Shown piece after piece: positions 59,322-64,000 of a stretch of 64,000 nt of DNA. The position numbers were made by a program, and so were the translations under genes. The stretch is taken from positions 62,001 to 126,000 of the forward strand of contig CAMVNO010000006.1 of NCBI GenBank assembly GCA_947168855.1, given 5' to 3'. Position 1 is the first letter of the stretch. Each line of letters begins with the position of its first letter. The stretch comes from an uncultured Clostridia bacterium (lineage in GTDB: Bacteria > Bacillota > Clostridia > Christensenellales > CAG-138). The notes below the pieces were generated by a model, which saw nothing but the letters and a program-made list of their open reading frames with translations, was not told where the DNA came from and made no database searches.

Positions 59322-59447
59322 GAAAAAACACCTCCTAAGAAAAATAGTGGGCGCAGAATGCACCCACCACGAGAAAGCTGTTGCGATCTATGAACCGTGA
59401 CGCGGCGCAATTGCCGGCAGGTGAGAGCGGGCGCTCTGCTTGAAAAC
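59322..59447 (-). promoter_or_regulatory. infC leader with attenuator (L20-leader type)
   Basis: A leader of about 125 nt ending in a 9-bp hairpin (59347-59355 with 59359-59367) followed on the minus strand by TATTTTTCTT, just before the AGGAGG. Position and terminator fit the L20 autoregulatory leader of Firmicutes; I could not confirm the L20-binding fold by eye. Confidence 0.6.
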
Positions 59448-59453
59448 ACGAAT

Positions 59454-59482
59454 ATTATAATGACGCTTTCCGCTTTTGTCAA
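59454..59482 (-). promoter_or_regulatory. Promoter of infC-rpmI-rplT
   Basis: Perfect consensus on the minus strand: TTGACA (59477-59482), 17-bp spacer, TATAAT (59454-59459). Confidence 0.9.
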
Positions 59483-59552
59483 GCGTTTTTTCTTGATTTG
59501 ATCGAAGTTTTTTGCGGTTTCGACGCGGTTTCCGCCGCTTTTTCGCAGCCGC

Positions 59553-60401
59553 TTATCTTGCCCTTCTGTTTTTGCTGCCGCGGCTTGCCCGCACGATCGC
59601 GAAAAGCAGCAGCAGGAATGTCAAAAGCTCCAACGCGAGCAGCGCAATGAACCATCCGTACAGGATCGTATTCAGGAAGCCCGTCAGGATCACGCGAAAC
59701 GCGCTTGCCGTGATGTTCAGCCGCTCCACATATCCGAACAGGATAAACTGCATGACCGGCACGAACACGAGCGTCACGCCCATAAAGCAGCCGCCCGTAC
59801 GCAGCACCGCGCCCGTTTTCTTCGCCTTGCCGTAATACAGCATCGAAAGGAAGACGAGCATCACGATCGAAAGCAGAATGCCTGCGGCAAACAACACCAG
59901 CGACGACCGCGAGAACGTGTGGTTTTTGAGCTTCAGAAACGGCTCGATGAGAAGCGCTGTGTTGACGGCGGAGAGGTCCTCCGTGACCGCCTGCGCCGCG
60001 TCCTCGGCGCAATCGTCGACGGCCTCGGCGGAAAACGCCGTATTTGCGCGAAGATAGCTCTTGAATCCGTCTGCCGGATACGCCGGAAGCGAAAGCGGCG
60101 CCTTCGCGTCCGTTGCGTACAGCGCGTCGATCAGCGTCACCGTGTGGGCATGGATCGCATCGTCCGTGACGACCTCCGAAAGCGTACCCTCCGGGAGTCC
60201 GTACAACAGCGCTACGTGATCGAGATCCTCCGAAAGCGCGGCGCGCATTTCGGCGCAGTAGCTTTTGGTCGGCATAAACGCCTTGAGATAATCGGGGTTC
60301 AGCGCAAGAAAGCGCAGCCCGCCTGCCGTGAGCGTCAGCGCGATCGAAGCGCAGAGAAGGATCAGAACGATCGCCGTTCCGATGAACCGGAAGAACTTCA
60401 T
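59553..60401 (-). CDS. Uncharacterised membrane protein of the sortase cassette
   Basis: 282 aa from the ATG at 60401 (GGAGGTG 5 nt upstream, 4-nt overlap with the sortase gene). Helix at about 7-27, an exported region of about 125 residues, then three to four helices (about 155-265) and a basic C-terminal tail. No known domain recognised. Tight coupling to a sortase gene suggests a role at the cell surface. Confidence 0.7.
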   Translation of the reverse strand: MKFFRFIGTAIVLILLCASIALTLTAGGLRFLALNPDYLKAFMPTKSYCAEMRAALSEDLDHVALLYGLPEGTLSEVVTDDAIHAHTVTLIDALYATDAKAPLSLPAYPADGFKSYLRANTAFSAEAVDDCAEDAAQAVTEDLSAVNTALLIEPFLKLKNHTFSRSSLVLFAAGILLSIVMLVFLSMLYYGKAKKTGAVLRTGGCFMGVTLVFVPVMQFILFGYVERLNITASAFRVILTGFLNTILYGWFIALLALELLTFLLLLFAIVRASRGSKNRRAR

Positions 60402-61069
60402 TCGCCCACCTCCGTTCCGTCGATCAGCGTGCACAAAAGCACACAGCGTTCGGTGCGGCGTTTGCCGCCGTTGTCTCGCGGATAGCAGGTATACAGCACA
60501 AGGTCAGCGTTCTGTCCCGCGTCCATATACCAGCGGTCGGTTCCGTTTGCGGTCTTCTTTTCCTCCACGCGGTACGCATACGGTCCGTAGATCGTTTCCA
60601 CCAACACGACCGCGCCGATCGGCGTATCCTCAAGCTCCGCAAAATCGCGGGTCACATGCGCCGACAGGATCGTACAGCCGCGTTCCCCGGGGAATGCCGA
60701 GCCGAACGACATGCCCGCGCCCTTCTTCAAAAGCTTTTTATCCGATCCGAGATAAACCGGCACGTTCTGAATGCGCCAGCCGCCGCCCGGCCATGTGACG
60801 TTCAGCTGCGCAAACTGTCTGCCGTAGCGGATCGCGGGAACCTCGGAAAGCGCGTTTCTGCGCTCGCCGGGAACAAAGCCGGTGCTCTCGTCCACGAGTT
60901 CCGTCTGCGCCGTTTTGCCGACCAGCAGCCCGAAAAAGGCGGTCTCCTCAACCACCGATTGATACAGGTACATGCCCAGGCTGAATACGCCGGCAAAGAA
61001 CAGCAGGAACGGAATGACCATCATGACGCTCCTTCCCGCCGGAGAACTCCCCCTCTCACGTGTTTCCAT
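60398..61069 (-). CDS. Sortase-family transpeptidase
   Basis: 223 aa. N-terminal membrane helix (about 14-36), then a sortase domain with the catalytic His in ILSAHVTRDF (about 138), the Cys in LVLYTCYP (about 199) and the Arg in KRRTERCVLL (about 211). Sortases cut a C-terminal sorting signal and join the protein to the envelope. The TCYP form suggests class D or E rather than housekeeping class A, but this is uncertain. Flanked by two membrane-anchored proteins, likely partners. Confidence 0.85.
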   Translation of the reverse strand: METRERGSSPAGRSVMMVIPFLLFFAGVFSLGMYLYQSVVEETAFFGLLVGKTAQTELVDESTGFVPGERRNALSEVPAIRYGRQFAQLNVTWPGGGWRIQNVPVYLGSDKKLLKKGAGMSFGSAFPGERGCTILSAHVTRDFAELEDTPIGAVVLVETIYGPYAYRVEEKKTANGTDRWYMDAGQNADLVLYTCYPRDNGGKRRTERCVLLCTLIDGTEVGE

Positions 61070-61072
61070 CGC

Positions 61073-61720
61073 TTATGCCGCCTTCTTCTTTTTGCGTTCC
61101 GTGAGCACGATCAGAACGACCGCAAAGACCGCCGCCGCGCCGATCAGAATTCCGCCGCCGATGATCCAACCCAACGAAGGCGCGTCGCCGACGTCTGTTT
61201 TCGCGTCGCTGTTGATGCGTCCCAGGAGCTTTCCGTTCTTTTTGATCGTGATCACGCGGGCATATTCATTCTGGGAATCATTGCTCGGATCGATCGAATA
61301 TTCCAGTCCCAGCTCGTTGGCGATCTTTTCGATCAGCTGCGCCGCAACCTCGAAATCCTCCTCGGTATAATAGTCCAGCGCCGCGTCCTGCGAAAGCTGC
61401 TGATTCGAAACCGCTTCATTCACATAGCGAATGATGTTCTTGTAATTGTCCGCGGTGACCGTGATCTCCTCGCTTCTGAGCACGTGTTCGATCTGCCGTC
61501 TCAGGTTCTCGTTCTTGCCGAGCAGCGTCTGATCGAACGAATCCATCAGCCATTCCTTATAGGTATCGCTGTCGCGCGCAGGCGTGATCTCGACCGCGTC
61601 CGCCGGAGCGGTCGTCGGTTCGGGCGTTGCCTCCGTTTCTCCTTCGCCCTCCGCAAGCGCGGTCAGGGGCAATAATACGCATAACAATACGACGAGTATA
61701 ACGCCGATCCTTTTTTTCAT
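61073..61720 (-). CDS. Exported protein with C-terminal membrane anchor, possible sortase substrate
   Basis: 215 aa. Signal peptide (about 1-23), a Thr/Glu/Pro-rich linker (about 24-45), a helical domain (about 50-165) and a C-terminal helix followed by ERKKKKAA. This is the layout of a sortase substrate, but no LPxTG-like motif stands before the helix (the sequence there is GDAPSLGW), so the signal may be non-standard or the protein simply membrane bound. First gene of the cassette; a small hairpin (61737-61752) lies in its leader before AGGAGG. Confidence 0.7.
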   Translation of the reverse strand: MKKRIGVILVVLLCVLLPLTALAEGEGETEATPEPTTAPADAVEITPARDSDTYKEWLMDSFDQTLLGKNENLRRQIEHVLRSEEITVTADNYKNIIRYVNEAVSNQQLSQDAALDYYTEEDFEVAAQLIEKIANELGLEYSIDPSNDSQNEYARVITIKKNGKLLGRINSDAKTDVGDAPSLGWIIGGGILIGAAAVFAVVLIVLTERKKKKAA

Positions 61721-61839
61721 ATGTGTTCCTCCTTTTGCCTGTATAAACAGGCTTGCCCATTTTTGAGCATACTCATTATACGATGCAAATGCGTCGGAAA
61801 TGTAACAGAATCAAAAACGATTCGCGAATCTTCCGTCCG

Positions 61840-62142
61840 TCAGAATGCGCCTGAAAGATGCGCGATCAGCGCGCCGAGCCCGCCGACCCACAGGATCACG
61901 GACAGCGGCACGAGCACAAGAAACCGGATGTGCTTCGTCTTATGCCGGCAAAGGACCATGCCCAGAAGCGCGCCGATGCAGCCGCCCAAAAATGCGAGCA
62001 GCAAAAGCGTGCGCTCCGGCACGCGGCGCTTGCCCTTTCCCGCCTGCGCGATATGCTTGTCATAGGCGTACACCGCGAACGTGACGACGCTCATCACGCC
62101 GAGCGCCGCAAACAGCCACCAAAGTCTTGCGATCGGTTCCAT
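61840..62142 (-). CDS. DUF1294 small membrane protein
   Basis: 100 aa from the ATG at 62142, which has AAGGAGG upstream. Three hydrophobic helices; YAYDKHIAQAGKGKRRVPERTLLLLAFLGG and CRHKTKH match DUF1294 (YsdA in Bacillus). Function of the family is unknown. Single gene, divergent from mgtE. Confidence 0.85.
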   Translation of the reverse strand: MEPIARLWWLFAALGVMSVVTFAVYAYDKHIAQAGKGKRRVPERTLLLLAFLGGCIGALLGMVLCRHKTKHIRFLVLVPLSVILWVGGLGALIAHLSGAF

Positions 62143-62452
62143 GCCTTCTTCCTCCTTCGGATCGGCACATGATACCACAACCGCGTGAAAAATGCAAGCC
62201 GGCACATTTTCCCCGTTGACAACCGAACCCGAACGGAATACAATTGATTTGTTGAGGATATGAACACATTTCTTCATTTCTTCATTCTTCATTTGCAAAG
62301 GAGGTGGCTGTCATGGATGCAGGCAGTAGTACCGGCTCCGCAAGCCCGCTGATATGCGGGAACGCTTCGGACGTGCCCTTATGGCGGCCGACCTTGCCGA
62401 TCCCGTAAACGCGGGTCTTGCTCCTATTTTTGCATAAAGGAGGAAGACTGTC
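62143..62452. promoter_or_regulatory. mgtE leader region
   Basis: Promoter on the plus strand: -35 TTGACA (62216-62221), 17-bp spacer, -10 TACAAT (62239-62244), +1 near 62251. The 200-nt leader holds a 31-codon ORF (62313-62408) and alternative pairings: CCCGC/GCGGG within 62345-62360, or GCAAGCCCGC (62339-62348) with GCGGGTCTTGC (62411-62421), followed by TCCTATTTTT. No M-box or other known riboswitch core was recognised. Confidence 0.6.
62313..62408 (+). CDS. 31-codon leader ORF upstream of mgtE
   Basis: ATG at 62313 with AAAGGAGG 8 nt upstream. Peptide MDAGSSTGSASPLICGNASD then VPLWRPTLPIP, with five Pro, four of them in the last ten residues. The ribosome site and start context (AAAGGAGG...CTGTCATGG) are nearly the same as those of mgtE itself. 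Pro-rich leader peptides control Mg transporters in enterobacteria (mgtL); a similar role here is inference. Confidence 0.5.
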   Translation: MDAGSSTGSASPLICGNASDVPLWRPTLPIP

Positions 62453-63856
62453 ATGGCAAATCTTGCCACCGCGATCACATCGCTGATCGAATCCAAAAAA
62501 TACGGAACGCTGCGCGACATCCTCGTCACGATGAACGCAGCGGATATTGCCGCGCTGTTTGAGGACCTCGAGCCCGAATTCCTGCCGCGGCTGTTCCGCC
62601 TGCTCCCGAAGGAGCTTGCGGCGGACACCTTCGTCGAGATGGAGAGCGATTCCCAGGAGCTTCTCATCAAGGGCTTCTCGGATTCCGAGCTCAAGGAGGT
62701 CATCGACGAGCTGTACATCGACGACGCCGTCGATATCGTTGAGGAAATGCCGGCGAACGTCGTGAAGCGGATCCTTGCGCAGGCGGATCCCGACACGCGC
62801 AAGCTGATCAACGAGCTTCTGAAGTACCCGGACGATTCGGCGGGCAGCATTATGACGACGGAATACGTCGAGTTGCGCCCGACTTTCACCGTGGAGGACG
62901 CGATCAAAACGATCCGCCGCACCGGCATCGACAAGGAAACGATCAACATCTGCTACGTTACCCGCGCGGACCGCACGCTCTACGGCTTCGTGACGATCCG
63001 CCGGTTGATCCTTTCGCAGCCGGACGTGCTGATCGGCGACCTTGCGGAAACGAACGTGATCTCCTGCACCACGATGGACGACCAGGAGACCGTGGCGCAG
63101 ACGCTCTCTAAATACGACCTCATCGCGCTGCCGGTCGTGGACGGCGAAAACCGCCTCGTCGGTATCGTCACGGTCGACGACGCAATCGACGTCCTGCAGG
63201 AAGAGGCAACGGAAGATATCGAAAAGATGGCGGCAATCACGCCGTCCGACAAGCCGTACCTCAAGACCGGCGTATTCTCGCTGTACATCCACCGCATTCC
63301 GTGGCTGTGCATTTTGATGGTCGCCGCGATCTTCACCGAGCTCGTCATCAACCATTTCAGCAACCTGATGAGCGTGCAGTTCCAGTCCTTCATCAGCGCG
63401 ATGCTGCTTGCGTGTATCCCGATGCTGATGGACACCGGCGGCAACGCGGGCAATCAGGCGTCCGTCACGGTCATCCGCGGCATCTCCCTCGGCGAGATCG
63501 AGTTTAAGGATCTCCCCCGCGTCATCTTCAAGGAGTGGCGCATCTCGCTGCTCGCCGGCGCAACGCTCGCCGTCGTCAATTTCGGCAAGATGATGATGAT
63601 GTACGCGATCACCTACCACAACAGCTTCAATAACCAGTTTACGCCGTATCTTCTGATCGCGGTCACCGTTTCGATCGCGCTCTGCTGCACCGTGTTCCTT
63701 GCAAAGTTCATCGGCTGCTCGCTGCCGATCCTCGCGAAGAAAATCGGCTTCGACCCGGCGGTCATGGCGGGACCGTTCATCACCACGATCGTGGACGTGA
63801 CCTCGCTTCTGATCCTCTTCGGTCTTGCGCTGATGCTCGTGCCGAAGATGGTGTAA
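62453..63856 (+). CDS. mgtE: Magnesium transporter MgtE
   Basis: 467 aa. N-terminal superhelical domain (about 1-130, with PRLFRLLPKELAADTFVEME), two CBS domains (about 135-255) that sense Mg, a plug helix and five membrane helices (about 280-465). The pore motif DTGGNAGNQASVTVIRGI and the C-terminal DPAVMAGPFITTIVDV are typical. It imports Mg2+ and closes when cytoplasmic Mg is high. AAAGGAGG before the ATG. Confidence 0.95.
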   Translation: MANLATAITSLIESKKYGTLRDILVTMNAADIAALFEDLEPEFLPRLFRLLPKELAADTFVEMESDSQELLIKGFSDSELKEVIDELYIDDAVDIVEEMPANVVKRILAQADPDTRKLINELLKYPDDSAGSIMTTEYVELRPTFTVEDAIKTIRRTGIDKETINICYVTRADRTLYGFVTIRRLILSQPDVLIGDLAETNVISCTTMDDQETVAQTLSKYDLIALPVVDGENRLVGIVTVDDAIDVLQEEATEDIEKMAAITPSDKPYLKTGVFSLYIHRIPWLCILMVAAIFTELVINHFSNLMSVQFQSFISAMLLACIPMLMDTGGNAGNQASVTVIRGISLGEIEFKDLPRVIFKEWRISLLAGATLAVVNFGKMMMMYAITYHNSFNNQFTPYLLIAVTVSIALCCTVFLAKFIGCSLPILAKKIGFDPAVMAGPFITTIVDVTSLLILFGLALMLVPKMV

Positions 63857-63891
63857 CGCATACAATACAGCAAAGGAGCTGCCCGAAGGAG

Positions 63892-63918
63892 GCGCTTCGT
63901 AAGGAAGCATCTCCTTTC
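63892..63918 (+). terminator. Possible terminator after mgtE
   Basis: Interrupted stem GGAG..GCTTC with GAAGC..CTCC followed by TTTCCGTTT. Imperfect. Confidence 0.5.
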
Positions 63919-63947
63919 CGTTTGAATACGAGAAATATACGAGAAAT

Positions 63948-63976
63948 TTGACCACGCCAGCCAGTAATGGTACAAT
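63948..63976 (+). promoter_or_regulatory. Promoter of a gene right of the window
   Basis: -35 TTGACC (63948-63953), 17-bp spacer, -10 TACAAT (63971-63976). The gene itself is beyond the edge. Confidence 0.6.
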
Positions 63977-64000
63977 TATTAGATCATCGGGTTTTGTGAG

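Noticed and set aside
62251-62452. M-box (ykoK) or manganese riboswitch before mgtE
   Set aside because: The conserved core sequences of these riboswitches are not present; only simple hairpins and a leader ORF were found.
62282-63955. 557-codon minus-strand frame opposite mgtE
   Set aside because: Shadow of mgtE; composition is Asp/Arg/His/Val rich without domains.

Overview
The window looks like a stretch of chromosome from an uncultured member of the Bacillota, class Clostridia, probably an anaerobic gut commensal. Base composition is high in G+C for that class (roughly 57-60 percent by eye). The evidence is the Firmicutes-type primosome pair (DnaD-like plus DnaC/DnaI-like loader), a T-box leader on pheST, sporulation-lineage proteins (SpoIID, a lone Spo0A C-terminal domain, a Myb/SANT protein like RsfA), a dockerin-bearing secreted enzyme, a sortase cassette and two alpha-glucan hydrolases. 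No phage, insertion sequence, CRISPR array, tRNA or rRNA gene was seen.

Layout. 1-5.6 kb: a giant secreted PHP-domain metallohydrolase with a C-terminal dockerin. 5.6-18.2 kb: the transcription/translation core on the minus strand, in transcription order rpoB, rpoC, a Cys-rich membrane protein, rpsL, rpsG, fusA, tuf. 18.4-25.3 kb: a Myb-like protein, a PlsC-type acyltransferase, the lone Spo0A-C protein, TrmN6, SpoIID, then dnaD-dnaC-rsmI with overlapping ends. 25.3-32.4 kb: sugar-nucleotide transferase plus DUF2156 protein, a HAD phosphatase, an ECF sigma/anti-sigma pair and a lipoprotein pullulanase. 32.5-34.5 kb: cysK-cysE behind a cysteine-codon attenuator. 34.6-46.3 kb: MATE pump, two-component system with a membrane companion, cyclomaltodextrinase-like GH13, DUF1858 protein, SpoU methyltransferase and a heterodimeric ABC exporter. 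46.5-50.4 kb: XRE, WYL and IclR regulators and a D-aminoacylase-type amidohydrolase. 50.4-54.8 kb: pheS-pheT-nadE-iclR under a Phe T-box. 54.8-57.9 kb: DUF4358/MBOAT/DHHW cassette, probably acetylating a surface polymer. 58.2-59.5 kb: infC-rpmI-rplT with an L20-type leader and an ATC start for infC. 59.5-64 kb: sortase cassette, DUF1294 protein and mgtE behind a leader ORF.

Control. The most interesting content is in the 5-prime regions. (1) cysK-cysE follows a 22-codon leader peptide with three consecutive Cys codons, a mutually exclusive antiterminator and an intrinsic terminator: a complete ribosome-mediated attenuator in a lineage where T-boxes or repressors usually do this job. (2) Six genes (dnaD, spoIID, the HAD phosphatase, the MATE pump, GH13 and the first ABC half) have a -10 box 6-9 nt before the ATG and no Shine-Dalgarno sequence, which predicts leaderless mRNAs; all first-gene controls with TTGACA promoters have normal leaders. 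(3) rpoB, mgtE and rpsL have leaders holding small ORFs or hairpins. (4) A 200-nt highly paired intergenic block before rplT is unexplained. Gene functions are assigned from motifs seen by reading the translations; no database search was possible.
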